Shown in pieces: positions 53,224-61,585 of a DNA stretch of 62,375 bases (positions are counted from its first letter, which is position 1; each line of letters opens with the position of its first letter). The position numbers and the translations under genes were made by a program. The notes beneath the pieces are model-generated. The model ran no database searches. It was not told the DNA's origin and saw only the letters and a list, made by a program, of their open reading frames with translations. This DNA is from Bacteroidota bacterium (GTDB lineage Bacteria; Bacteroidota; Bacteroidia; Chitinophagales; Chitinophagaceae), in NCBI GenBank assembly GCA_024640225.1, contig JAHEFK010000015.1, forward strand, positions 1 through 62,375, written 5' to 3'.

Positions 53224-53231
53224 TACCTTTG
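53224..53231 (+). promoter_or_regulatory. -7 promoter box of the candidate small RNA
   Basis: TACCTTTG is a full match to TAnnTTTG, in a gap with no reading frame downstream until purL. The nearest TTG (53196-53198) is 25 bases upstream, longer than the usual 19-20. Confidence 0.45.
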
Positions 53232-53235
53232 CAAT

Positions 53236-53331
53236 TGGTTGTTTAAAATAATGCTTGCTTGCTTATTTTAAAATGTTTAACAGGAAATCTGTTAATTAAT
53301 AGGGACTTGTTTTAAAACAAGTCCCTTTTTT
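53236..53331 (+). ncRNA. Candidate structured small RNA (about 95 nt)
   Basis: After the TACCTTTG box the sequence folds by eye into three consecutive hairpins. The first is TTTAAAATAA / TTATTTTAAA (53242-53272) with an 11-base loop TGCTTGCTTGC. The second is TTAACAG / CTGTTAA (53277-53295) with a GAAAT loop. The third is a strong intrinsic terminator, GGGACTTGTTTT / AAAACAAGTCCC, ending in six T. No open frame is present. It may be a trans-acting sRNA or only the dxs 3' UTR; the start is predicted, not observed. Confidence 0.45.
53301..53331 (+). terminator. Intrinsic terminator between dxs and purL
   Basis: Palindromic stem AGGGACTTGTTTT / AAAACAAGTCCCT with a six-T tail. It ends the candidate small RNA and any read-through from dxs. 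Confidence 0.92.
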
Positions 53332-53357
53332 ATGCACCAATTAAAATGAATAAAGCG

Positions 53358-53365
53358 TAGATTTG
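53358..53365 (+). promoter_or_regulatory. -7 promoter box of purL
   Basis: TAGATTTG matches TAnnTTTG and sits 30 bases before the purL ATG, downstream of the terminator. Confidence 0.5.
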
Positions 53366-53395
53366 CATTTACATTTCTTTAAAAAATAGATAACA

Positions 53396-55600
53396 ATGCA
53401 AGCTACTCTTGATCAAGCAATTAAATTAGGATTACGTGAAGAAGAATTTGAAGCGATTAAAAAAGTATTAGGCAGAACGCCCAATTTTACGGAAACAGCT
53501 ATGTATTCTGTAATGTGGAGCGAGCACTGTAGTTATAAAAATTCAATAAAATGGCTTAAAACGCTACCAAGAGATGGTGAGCGCTTATTAGTAAAAGCGG
53601 GCGAAGAAAATGCTGGCTTAGTAGATATTGGCGATGGCATGGGTTGCGTATTTAAAATTGAATCTCATAATCACCCTTCTGCAATTGAGCCTTTTCAAGG
53701 TGCAGCTACCGGTGTTGGTGGTATTCATCGTGATATTTTCACTATGGGTGCTCGGCCGATTGCTTCCTTGAATTCGCTTCGTTTTGGTAAATTAGAAAAC
53801 CCTAAAACCAAACATCTTTTAAAAGGCGTAGTTAAAGGTATTGGTCACTATGGTAATTGCTTTGGTGTACCAACCGTAGGTGGCGAAATTTATTTTGAAG
53901 ATTGTTACCAAACCAATCCATTAGTAAACGCAATGAGTGTTGGTATTGTAAAAGCAGGCGATACTGTTTCCGCTACGTCTTATGGCGAAGGCAATCCTGT
54001 ATTTATTGTAGGTGCAGCAACCGGTAAGGATGGTATTGGAGGTGCATCTTTTGCATCAGCAGATATTTCTGAAAATAGTGCCGAGCAATTACCATCGGTG
54101 CAAGTAGGTGATCCATTTGAAGAGAAAAAATTATTAGAAGCTTGTTTAGAAGCTATTCAAACGCGTTCTATTATAGGCATGCAAGACATGGGTGCAGCGG
54201 GCATTACCTGCTCTACTAGTGAGATGAGTGCTAAGGGAGAACATGGAATGATCATTCATTTAGACAAAGTACCAACGCGCCAAGCAAATATGAAAGCTTG
54301 GGAAATGCTATTGAGTGAGAGTCAAGAAAGAATGTTGGTGGTAATTAAAAAGGGAGAAGAGCAAGGTATCATTGATATTTTCACGAAGTGGGATATTCAT
54401 TGTGTGCAAATTGGTGAGGTTACTAAAGAGCCAATTCTTAAGTTTTACATGCACGATGAATTAGTGGCAGAAGTGCCAGCAGAAAGCATGGTGCTTGGTG
54501 GTGGCGCTCCTGTCTATGAAAGAGAATATACGCGACCAGCCTATTTCGATAAAATTGAAGCCTTTGATAGTGCGTCGATTCCCGTACCAAGTGATTTATT
54601 AGGCGTAGCAAAACAATTGGCAAACTTACCAAGTATCGCATCTAAACGATGGGTTTACGAACAATATGATAGTATGGTTGGTATTGGTACCACCAATACC
54701 AATGCTCCAAGTGATGCTTCGGTTATTCGCCTGCATAATACAGAAAAAGCATTGGCTGCTACTACAGATTGTAATAGCAGATATGTATTTGCTGATCCGT
54801 ATAAAGGAGGTATGATCGCAGTAAGTGAAGCGGCTAGAAATTTAGTTTGCAGTGGTGCTACTCCAGTAGCTATTACCAATTGCTTGAACTTTGGTAATCC
54901 CTATAATCCAGAAGTATACTATCAATTTGTATATGCCCTGAAAGGCATGTCGGATGCTTGTTTGAAACACGGCACACCGGTAACAGGCGGCAATGTTAGT
55001 TTTTATAACCAAAGCGAAGATGGTCCCGTATATCCTACACCAACTATTGGTATGTTGGGCGTATTAGATTCGATCAATGATAAAATGACCTTAGATTTTA
55101 AAACAACAGATTCGTTGATTTATATGTTAGGTACACATAAAGATGACATTCATTGCTCTGATTATCTTCATCATATTTGTGGCGTTACACATAGTCCGGC
55201 TCCAAGTATAGATTTAGAAGAAGAATTTGCAGTTCAACAAAAAGTATTGTCACTAATTAAAAATAAATTAATCTTGTCTGCACATGACGTGGCTGATGGT
55301 GGTTTGTTTATCACGTTGTTAGAAAGTGCCATGCCAAATGGTATTGGATTTGCAATTCAAACAAGTGATGCCATTAGAAAAGATGCGTATTTATTTGGTG
55401 AAGCGCAAAGCAGAGTAGTGGTAAGTGTTGCTAAAGAACATCAAGCAGCTTTTGAAGCACATTGTGCAGCTATTGCTTTCGATTTATTAGGTACTACAAC
55501 TGCATCTGGTGCTATTGAAATAGATGCTGCTTCTTGGGGTGCTGTTGCAGATTGGAAAAACAATTACGATTCAGTAATAGAAAATCAATTAGCTTCTTAA
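53396..55600 (+). CDS. purL: Phosphoribosylformylglycinamidine synthase subunit PurL
   Basis: 734-aa small-type synthase subunit converting FGAR to FGAM with ATP and ammonia from PurQ. Characteristic segments are MWSEHCSYKNS near the N-terminus, KIESHNHPSAIEPFQGAATGVGGI (ATP and substrate site, given in parts as ESHNHPSAIEP), VPTVGGEIYF, and later TPVTGGNVSFYN and LSAHDVADGG. It needs PurS (23700) and an unseen PurQ. Single gene between its own promoter and a terminator. Confidence 0.96.
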   Translation: MQATLDQAIKLGLREEEFEAIKKVLGRTPNFTETAMYSVMWSEHCSYKNSIKWLKTLPRDGERLLVKAGEENAGLVDIGDGMGCVFKIESHNHPSAIEPFQGAATGVGGIHRDIFTMGARPIASLNSLRFGKLENPKTKHLLKGVVKGIGHYGNCFGVPTVGGEIYFEDCYQTNPLVNAMSVGIVKAGDTVSATSYGEGNPVFIVGAATGKDGIGGASFASADISENSAEQLPSVQVGDPFEEKKLLEACLEAIQTRSIIGMQDMGAAGITCSTSEMSAKGEHGMIIHLDKVPTRQANMKAWEMLLSESQERMLVVIKKGEEQGIIDIFTKWDIHCVQIGEVTKEPILKFYMHDELVAEVPAESMVLGGGAPVYEREYTRPAYFDKIEAFDSASIPVPSDLLGVAKQLANLPSIASKRWVYEQYDSMVGIGTTNTNAPSDASVIRLHNTEKALAATTDCNSRYVFADPYKGGMIAVSEAARNLVCSGATPVAITNCLNFGNPYNPEVYYQFVYALKGMSDACLKHGTPVTGGNVSFYNQSEDGPVYPTPTIGMLGVLDSINDKMTLDFKTTDSLIYMLGTHKDDIHCSDYLHHICGVTHSPAPSIDLEEEFAVQQKVLSLIKNKLILSAHDVADGGLFITLLESAMPNGIGFAIQTSDAIRKDAYLFGEAQSRVVVSVAKEHQAAFEAHCAAIAFDLLGTTTASGAIEIDAASWGAVADWKNNYDSVIENQLAS

Positions 55601-55620
55601 GCTAATTACAATTAATATTA

Positions 55621-55651
55621 AAAAAAGCTATCCAAACGGATAGCTTTTTTA
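55621..55651. terminator. Bidirectional terminator between purL and folB
   Basis: Stem AAAAAAGCTATCC / GGATAGCTTTTTT with an AAAC loop. It ends both converging transcripts. Confidence 0.92.
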
Positions 55652-55987
55652 TTAATGCTCAAAACAAACTTGTGCATAACGCACTTCGCCATCTAATGGC
55701 GGATGCATTTTGCGAATACAAACTTTTATTTTGTCAGCATCCGTAAAGGTGGCTTTTAGTGCTTTGTAAATTGCTTGTACATGGTGCTCAATTAGCGAAC
55801 CCGTTTGCATGTGTTCTTTTACAATAGCTTGAATTAGGCTATAGTCGGCATAAGGCAGTGGATTTTCGATAGCTGCATGAAAGCTAATATCAACATCGAT
55901 TTCAAAATTATTAATGATAAGAGCTTCTTCTGCATGCAAGCCTATGGGTGCAGCAATTTTAATGTGGTGTAGGGAAGTGGTTAGCAT
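55652..55987 (-). CDS. folB: Dihydroneopterin aldolase
   Basis: 111-aa enzyme of folate synthesis splitting dihydroneopterin to hydroxymethyl-dihydropterin and glycolaldehyde. The motifs IGLHAEEALIINNFEIDVDI and the C-terminal KVCIRKMHPPLDG (active Lys region) fit the family, and the length is normal. It is the last gene of the mqnB-cytochrome/propeller-folB run on the minus strand. Folate enzyme FolE lies 2.7 kb away on the other strand. Confidence 0.9.
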   Translation of the reverse strand: MLTTSLHHIKIAAPIGLHAEEALIINNFEIDVDISFHAAIENPLPYADYSLIQAIVKEHMQTGSLIEHHVQAIYKALKATFTDADKIKVCIRKMHPPLDGEVRYAQVCFEH

Positions 55988-55996
55988 AAAAAAAAT

Positions 55997-57469
55997 TTAT
56001 TTAAAACGGGTATCAGCAGAATAGGGGTCTACAATAGTTTCGAAACGCTTGGAGGTTTTTAAATTTAGTGTGTTTAAATCGAAAACTTGATAATATCCAT
56101 TTCGACCAAGGCAACTAGAACTATGATGTGGCGCAGGTCCAGATGGATTTACATTTCTACTATATACATAGAAAATACTATTTCGATCATCTACATTTAT
56201 TCCATGCGGTTGATAAAAAGGGGCATCTATTCGTTTCGTAATAGTTAATGTGTTGTAATTAATTACATACACCGATCCTTTAAAACCAGGATAACTAGAA
56301 ATATCTTCACTACAGGTAATAAATGCATAAGGTTTAGTTTTCGACATGGCAATTTCTTGCGGAAAATTTCCAACTACTAATGTTTTTATTAAGGTGTCTT
56401 TTTGAGCATCAAAGATGCGCACTTCATCACTAGCTTCGCAGGTGATAAAATACTTACTTCTATCGGGAGTGAAATAAATTTCATGCGGATCTAATAAACC
56501 AGTAGCATTTGATATAGGTTTGCCGTCTAATGAAATTTTAGCATACATATTTTCGTCTGCAGAAAATTTATAAATAAAATTACCATATTGTGAAGTAACA
56601 TGAAACGTATCAAAGCTTGAATTGGCGATAATACCATGTGGAAAGGTAAATAAACCTGTAGCGCCGCCTCCAAATTCTTGAAGTACTTGTAGGGGATTGG
56701 TTTGAAGCAATACTAATTTACCATTGCTTTGCCAATCACATACTAAGAGCTTTTTACCATCTTCTGATACGTGTAAAATATTCCATGAACCTGCTCCAAT
56801 ATCAATACTCTCTATTACTTGATTGCTTGTTAAATCTACTTTCTGAATGGCAGTGCCGGCTAAAAAACTAATATAAGCAAATGCTCCGTCTTTACTTACC
56901 CGAACAGCATGTGGAGATTCGCTTTGAGGGCTAGTACCAATAGGTATGTATCGTGCAATAACTTGATTGCCATCGATTATACCCAGCTTATCACATCCTT
57001 GAAGGGTAAGTACTGTTTTTTGTCGGCTAGCGGCTTGCTGTGAAAATGGAACAATGCCATCGCTGTTGGGTGCTCCATTGGCAATCCAATCTCGAAGTAT
57101 TTTATAGTGTGCTTTAGTAAGAGGCGCTTTATTAATAGGCATAGTTGGCTTAGCAACAATACCTTCTGTACTATCTGTATTGATATAGTATAGTAATGAA
57201 CTGTTTTCTGGGCTATATGGAATGACGCAGGCGCCGTTATTACTTCCATTCATAATTGCCTCCCAACTATCTAATAATAAGCCTCCTGCATTCTGATAAC
57301 TTTGTTGATTGTGGCAGCCATCTGTTGCACAAGAAGTAATAAGAATTTCTGCTACCTCCTTGGGAAATTTAGAATCGGCATATGGATATGCTACTTTATT
57401 GGTGCATGCTTGAAAACTATAGGCAACAAATAGTAGTGTAGCCATGCTGAGGATAATTTTTTTTATCAT
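55997..57469 (-). CDS. Lipoprotein with cytochrome c-like domain and YVTN propeller
   Basis: 490-aa exported lipoprotein (lipobox F-Q-A-C, Cys22). A small cytochrome c-like domain (about 36-138) has the haem-type motif Cys47-ATDG-Cys52-His53, a CX4CH spacing instead of CX2CH, and a possible distal ligand Met110 in TMPINKAPLT before the final helix HYKILRDWIANGAP. Residues about 170-490 form a YVTN-type beta propeller (HAVRVSKDGAFAYISFLAG). An electron-transfer or sensing role is likely, but no substrate is known. Its ATG overlaps the mqnB stop (ATGA). Confidence 0.78.
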   Translation of the reverse strand: MIKKIILSMATLLFVAYSFQACTNKVAYPYADSKFPKEVAEILITSCATDGCHNQQSYQNAGGLLLDSWEAIMNGSNNGACVIPYSPENSSLLYYINTDSTEGIVAKPTMPINKAPLTKAHYKILRDWIANGAPNSDGIVPFSQQAASRQKTVLTLQGCDKLGIIDGNQVIARYIPIGTSPQSESPHAVRVSKDGAFAYISFLAGTAIQKVDLTSNQVIESIDIGAGSWNILHVSEDGKKLLVCDWQSNGKLVLLQTNPLQVLQEFGGGATGLFTFPHGIIANSSFDTFHVTSQYGNFIYKFSADENMYAKISLDGKPISNATGLLDPHEIYFTPDRSKYFITCEASDEVRIFDAQKDTLIKTLVVGNFPQEIAMSKTKPYAFITCSEDISSYPGFKGSVYVINYNTLTITKRIDAPFYQPHGINVDDRNSIFYVYSRNVNPSGPAPHHSSSCLGRNGYYQVFDLNTLNLKTSKRFETIVDPYSADTRFK

Positions 57470-58140
57470 GGCATTAAATTTTCTATGTAGGCAATGACTT
57501 CTTGATTTAGCGCTGCAATTGCTTCTTTCATTTTCCAAGTGCTTCTATCTCTTGGAATCACATAGTTTGATACAGCTCTGATTTGCAAATAAGGTAGTTG
57601 TTCCTTTTGACAAACATAATGAAATGCGGCACCTTCCATGCTTTCTAAAGCAGCATCCCATTTGCGTCGTAATGCAATAGTCTTTTCAGATCCACTAACA
57701 GATTGAACCGTAATGGCACTTGTGCTAGGCAATGTTATTGCAAATGAAGATAAGTGCGGATTTACAATGCGTTTATCGGAATAAGGCCACTCCTCTGCAT
57801 TACATAAACCCAAATCAAATGCCGATAAAAAAGTATCATGATCTTCTGCTCCAAGATCTGCAAAACAGTCAGCACTTACTGCCCAAACAGAACCTAATGA
57901 AATGGAATGTATAAAAGAACCAGCTACGCCAGCTTGAATAGCGAGGTCATATTGTGTATTTTGTAATTTTTTCAACAAGCTATAAGTGGTTGCTACGCTA
58001 CCAACACCTGTATATAATAGCGCTATTGAACAATTATTTTTTGAAAATAGACAACTATTTTCCATGTTCCATTGTTTATTAAGGTAAGCTAACAAGGGTT
58101 CTAATTCGAAAGGAGTTGCGGAAAGTAGCAGTATTTGCAT
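57466..58140 (-). CDS. mqnB: Futalosine hydrolase
   Basis: 224-aa nucleoside-phosphorylase-fold hydrolase cleaving futalosine in the alternative menaquinone pathway. It begins ILLLSATPFELEPLLAYL and has YTGVGSVATTYSL, QAGVAGSF and the diagnostic SMEGAAFHYVCQKEQLPYL, followed by IRAVSNYV. MTA/SAH nucleosidases are close relatives, but the N-terminus and the SMEGAAFHYVC region fit MqnB better. It overlaps the cytochrome/propeller gene by 4 bases. Confidence 0.85.
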   Translation of the reverse strand: MQILLLSATPFELEPLLAYLNKQWNMENSCLFSKNNCSIALLYTGVGSVATTYSLLKKLQNTQYDLAIQAGVAGSFIHSISLGSVWAVSADCFADLGAEDHDTFLSAFDLGLCNAEEWPYSDKRIVNPHLSSFAITLPSTSAITVQSVSGSEKTIALRRKWDAALESMEGAAFHYVCQKEQLPYLQIRAVSNYVIPRDRSTWKMKEAIAALNQEVIAYIENLMP

Positions 58141-58190
58141 ACCTAAAAGTAGCGAATTGTCAAGAGTTTTGAAGCTAAAGACCTAATTTT

Positions 58191-58221
58191 TTTGATAAAC
58201 GATTTTCTAAAGTTACTTTTG
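58191..58221 (+). promoter_or_regulatory. Promoter of the PTPS-folE operon
   Basis: -33 TTTG at 58191-58194 and -7 TACTTTTG at 58214-58221 with a 19-base spacer. This is among the best Bacteroidota promoters in the window, 17 bases before the ATG. Confidence 0.7.
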
Positions 58222-58237
58222 TGTAATAATTAGAACT

Positions 58238-58651
58238 ATGATATATTTAACTCGAGTAGAACATTTTAATGCAGCTCATAAATTGGTCAACACCACTTGG
58301 AGCGATGAGAAAAATGTGGAAGTGTTTGGGAAATGTGCAAATGCTAATTGGCATGGGCACAATTATGAATTGCATGTAACCGTAAAAGGAGAACCCAATA
58401 AAGAAACTGGTTTTGTTTTCAATGCAAAAACCTTGGGTGTCTTAATCAAGGAAGTGGTTATTGAAAAAGTAGATCACCGCAATTTAAATTTAGATGTTGA
58501 TTTTATGAAGGGTGTATTTACCAGTGCAGAAAATTTAGCGATTGGTATTTGGAATCAATTAAAAGATCCTATTGCTGCACAAGGTGCAACCTTGCATGCA
58601 GTAAAATTAATAGAAACAAAGAGTATTTATGTTGAATACTTTGGTGAATAA
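58238..58651 (+). CDS. 6-pyruvoyl/6-carboxy-tetrahydropterin synthase
   Basis: 137-aa PTPS/QueD-family zinc enzyme acting on dihydroneopterin triphosphate. Zinc ligands are His in EHFNAAHKL and the two His of HGHNYEL; the catalytic Cys precedes in [20 protein letters not shown] is also typical. It may make carboxy-tetrahydropterin for queuosine, or act in biopterin-type synthesis; the insertion around the Cys looks more PTPS-like. folE follows by 8 bases, its direct upstream enzyme. Confidence 0.88.
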   Translation: MIYLTRVEHFNAAHKLVNTTWSDEKNVEVFGKCANANWHGHNYELHVTVKGEPNKETGFVFNAKTLGVLIKEVVIEKVDHRNLNLDVDFMKGVFTSAENLAIGIWNQLKDPIAAQGATLHAVKLIETKSIYVEYFGE

Positions 58652-58659
58652 AACTAATT

Positions 58660-59256
58660 ATGGCTTACAAAAAAATTGAACACTACGACGAGCATATCAC
58701 TACCGATTTGTCAGGTAATTACAAAAGTATAATCGATTTGATTGGCGAAGATGCACAACGCGAAGGTCTTTTAAAAACCCCAGAGCGTGTAGCAAAAGCT
58801 ATGCAGTATATTACGCAAGGCTATGAAATGGACGCCCGTTCCATTTTAAACTCCGCAAAATTTCATGAGTCGTATAGTGAAATGGTAATTGTAAAAGACA
58901 TTGAGTTGTATTCTTTGTGTGAGCATCACATGTTGCCGTTCTTTGGCAAGGCTCATGTAGCGTATATTCCTAACGGTTATATTACGGGCTTGAGTAAAAT
59001 TGCTCGTGTGGTAGATTGTTTTGCACGCAGATTGCAAGTGCAAGAGCGATTAACCCATCAAATATTAGATGCCATTCAAGAAGCATTAAATCCTCTAGGA
59101 GTGGCTGTTGTTATTGAGGCGCAGCATTTATGTATGATGATGCGTGGAGTACAGAAACAAAATTCAGTGACTACTACTTCGGCCTTTAGTGGTGCCTTTG
59201 AAAAAAACGAAACACGCTCCGAGTTTCTTCGCTTAATTGCAGCAGATTTAAAATAA
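58660..59256 (+). CDS. folE: GTP cyclohydrolase I
   Basis: 198-aa decameric zinc enzyme converting GTP to dihydroneopterin triphosphate. Visible are [19 protein letters not shown] with the zinc Cys and His, [23 protein letters not shown] and the C-terminal [10 protein letters not shown] (second Cys ligand). Its product feeds the PTPS homologue before it and folB at 55652. Confidence 0.96.
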   Translation: MAYKKIEHYDEHITTDLSGNYKSIIDLIGEDAQREGLLKTPERVAKAMQYITQGYEMDARSILNSAKFHESYSEMVIVKDIELYSLCEHHMLPFFGKAHVAYIPNGYITGLSKIARVVDCFARRLQVQERLTHQILDAIQEALNPLGVAVVIEAQHLCMMMRGVQKQNSVTTTSAFSGAFEKNETRSEFLRLIAADLK

Positions 59257-59283
59257 AAAAAAGCATCTTCGGATGCTTTTTTT
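59255..59283 (+). terminator. Intrinsic terminator after folE
   Basis: Stem AAGCATC / GATGCTT with a stable TTCG tetraloop and long A- and T-flanks. Confidence 0.9.
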
Positions 59284-59290
59284 ATTTTTG
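59283..59290 (+). promoter_or_regulatory. -7 promoter box of the barrel-apbE pair
   Basis: TATTTTTG fits TAnnTTTG and lies directly behind the folE terminator, leaving a leader of about 50 bases. No -33 is evident. Confidence 0.42.
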
Positions 59291-59344
59291 CACATTAAAC
59301 GATTTGTTGAAAAACAAGTCAAATAAAATTAACACTTTCAGCCT

Positions 59345-60514
59345 TTGAAATTTAAGTATTTAGTATGCTCTATTATTTGCTTGCTTTTGATGCAAGTACA
59401 CTGTATAGCCCAAACAGATGAAACGGATCTTTATGATTTAAGTCTGCAATTGTTTAATAGAAAGCCTAAGTTAGCTAGTGTTAAAAAAGTAGAAAGCTCG
59501 ATAGTGCCTGCTATTGGTTATTCTATGCAAACCAATTGGGCTGCTTCGGTGAATGCCAATTTTTTTGTAAACAGAAATGCGGCACATCAAAAAGAAAAAA
59601 ATAATACGATTTTAACCAGTATTACCTATACCATTAATAACCAATTTATGATTCCCATTCAATCGAATTGGTGGTTTAAGGATAATAAATGGAATGTCAA
59701 TACGGATTGGCGCTTTTTGAAATATCCATCTATCACCTATGGACTTGGCGCACGATCAAAACTCACCGATGCAAATTATATTGACTATCGATACATTAAA
59801 TTACATCAAACTCTTTCGCATGCTATTGCCAAAAATTGGTACGCTGGTATTGGTTTGTACTATGATTATATTTATAATATTCAAGAACTTAACCCTACAA
59901 CCAAATTATCGTCATTTAAAAAATATGATTCTTCCACAACCGAAAAGGCTGTAGGACCTGTTTTTAAATTGTTATTGGACAATAGAAATAATCAACTTAA
60001 CGCCAGCCAAGGTTGGTTTGCTAATGTTGTTTTCCGTCCCAATTTGATAGCTTTTGGTAGTGGTGCTGATTGGCAATCCTTATTGATAGATGTGCGAAAG
60101 TATATTCGACTCAATACGCATACTCAAAATGTATTGGCAATTTGGTCTTATTCTTGGCTTACGCTTAATGGTATTCCTCCGTATTTATTATTGCCTTCCA
60201 CTGGTTGGGATGATACTTATAATACTGGTAGAGGCTTTATTCAAGGAAGGTATAGGGGCAGAAATTTATTGTATGTAGAAACCGAATATCGTTTTGGTAT
60301 TTCTAAAAATGGATTGATTGGTGGTGTGGTATTTACCAATGCGCAATCTATATCTAGAGAAATTAATACCAATATCAGAGGGGTAGCCATAGGCTATGGA
60401 GCTGGAATACGAATAAAAGCCAACAAACATTCCAATACTAATATTTGTATCGATTACGGCATCGGTAAAGATGGCTCTAATGGTATTTCTGTTAATTTAG
60501 GTGAAGTTTTTTAA
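59345..60514 (+). CDS. Surface antigen D15-like outer membrane beta barrel
   Basis: 389-aa protein with a signal peptide (cut after CIA) and a C-terminal barrel: amphipathic strands, LLLDNRNNQLNASQGWFANVVFRP, YLLLPSTGWDDTYNTGRGF, RYRGRNLLYVETEYRFGI, and a final Phe. This is the Omp85/D15 barrel pattern without POTRA domains. Transport or insertion function is unknown. Translation probably starts at TTG 59345 because the next ATG (59390) would cut away most of the signal peptide. apbE follows 22 bases later. Confidence 0.82.
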   Translation: MKFKYLVCSIICLLLMQVHCIAQTDETDLYDLSLQLFNRKPKLASVKKVESSIVPAIGYSMQTNWAASVNANFFVNRNAAHQKEKNNTILTSITYTINNQFMIPIQSNWWFKDNKWNVNTDWRFLKYPSITYGLGARSKLTDANYIDYRYIKLHQTLSHAIAKNWYAGIGLYYDYIYNIQELNPTTKLSSFKKYDSSTTEKAVGPVFKLLLDNRNNQLNASQGWFANVVFRPNLIAFGSGADWQSLLIDVRKYIRLNTHTQNVLAIWSYSWLTLNGIPPYLLLPSTGWDDTYNTGRGFIQGRYRGRNLLYVETEYRFGISKNGLIGGVVFTNAQSISREINTNIRGVAIGYGAGIRIKANKHSNTNICIDYGIGKDGSNGISVNLGEVF

Positions 60515-60536
60515 TGAAGAAAACTAACTTTATAGC

Positions 60537-61538
60537 ATGAAATATTTGTTGCTTTTCGCAAGCTATTTATGTATGTGTGCCGCTTTGAAGGCGCAAGATC
60601 AAGCGATACAACTGAGTGGAAATGCCCAAGGTACCACCTATCACATTACGTATATAGATCCCTTGCATCGAAATTTTGAACAAGAAATTGCATTACTACT
60701 TGCTCATTTTGATACTTCTTTATCTACCTACATACCTAATTCTATTATTAGTCGTGTAAATGCCAACGACAAAAAAGTGCGTTTAGATTCCTTATTTATT
60801 ACCTGTTTTAATAAAGGCAAAGAAGTATGGCGTTCTACGGAAGGCGCTTTTGATCCTACGGTATATCCTATCGTGAACGCATGGGGGTTTGGCCCAGGAA
60901 AAAAACAATTTTTAGACAGTGCTTTGGTGGATAGTATCTTGCAATTTGTTGGATTTGATTTAATAAGTATTCAAAAAAATAAAATTGTAAAAAAAGATCC
61001 GCGTGTTGCGCTTGATTTCAATGCATTTGCACAAGGTTTCTCCGTAGATGTGGTGGCGCGCTTTTTAAAATCAAAAGGTGTTTTTTCTTTTTTAGTTGAA
61101 ATTGGAGGGGAGGTATATGCTAGTGGTAAGAAAGCAGATGCTAGCTTATGGACCGTAGGTATAGAACAGCCTTTTGATAACAAAGAGGGGCATAACGAAA
61201 TTAAAGCCATTGTAAGTATGCATAATTTAGCTATGGCTACTTCGGGCAATTACCGACGCTATACCGAAATAAAAGGAGTGAAGTATGCCCATCATATCGA
61301 TCCGCATACGGGCTATCCTACACAAAATAATCTCTTAAGTGCTTCTGTATTTGCTGCCGATTGCATCTCTGCAGATGCCTATGCTACCGGACTTTTGGTA
61401 ATGGGCTTAGAAAAATCGATGATCTTTTTAAAAGCACACCCTGAATTACAAGCCTATCTCATCTACTCTGATGAAAAGGGAAATTTTCAAGTTTTTCAAA
61501 CACCTGGTTTGAACACTATTCTAGCCGCAACAGAATAA
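60537..61538 (+). CDS. apbE: FAD:protein FMN transferase (ApbE)
   Basis: 333-aa exported enzyme that attaches FMN to a Ser/Thr of target proteins using FAD. After the signal peptide come SGNAQGTTYHITY, the FAD-binding GAFDPTVYPIVNAWGFG, ALDFNAFAQGFSVDVV, VEIGGEVYASGK and the metal-site HHIDPHTGYP with later CISADAYATGL. The Phe-Asn-Ala in place of the usual Leu-Gly-Ala motif is notable. It is convergent with a DUF2271-like T9SS protein, a family often found near ApbE. Confidence 0.93.
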   Translation: MKYLLLFASYLCMCAALKAQDQAIQLSGNAQGTTYHITYIDPLHRNFEQEIALLLAHFDTSLSTYIPNSIISRVNANDKKVRLDSLFITCFNKGKEVWRSTEGAFDPTVYPIVNAWGFGPGKKQFLDSALVDSILQFVGFDLISIQKNKIVKKDPRVALDFNAFAQGFSVDVVARFLKSKGVFSFLVEIGGEVYASGKKADASLWTVGIEQPFDNKEGHNEIKAIVSMHNLAMATSGNYRRYTEIKGVKYAHHIDPHTGYPTQNNLLSASVFAADCISADAYATGLLVMGLEKSMIFLKAHPELQAYLIYSDEKGNFQVFQTPGLNTILAATE

Positions 61539-61567
61539 AAAAAGCGTCTCCAGGAGACGCTTTTTAA
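61537..61567. terminator. Bidirectional terminator between apbE and the DUF2271-like gene
   Basis: Stem GCGTCTC / GAGACGC with a CAG loop, A-run before and T-run after. Confidence 0.9.
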
Positions 61568-61585
61568 ATGCTATCATGTTTTATT

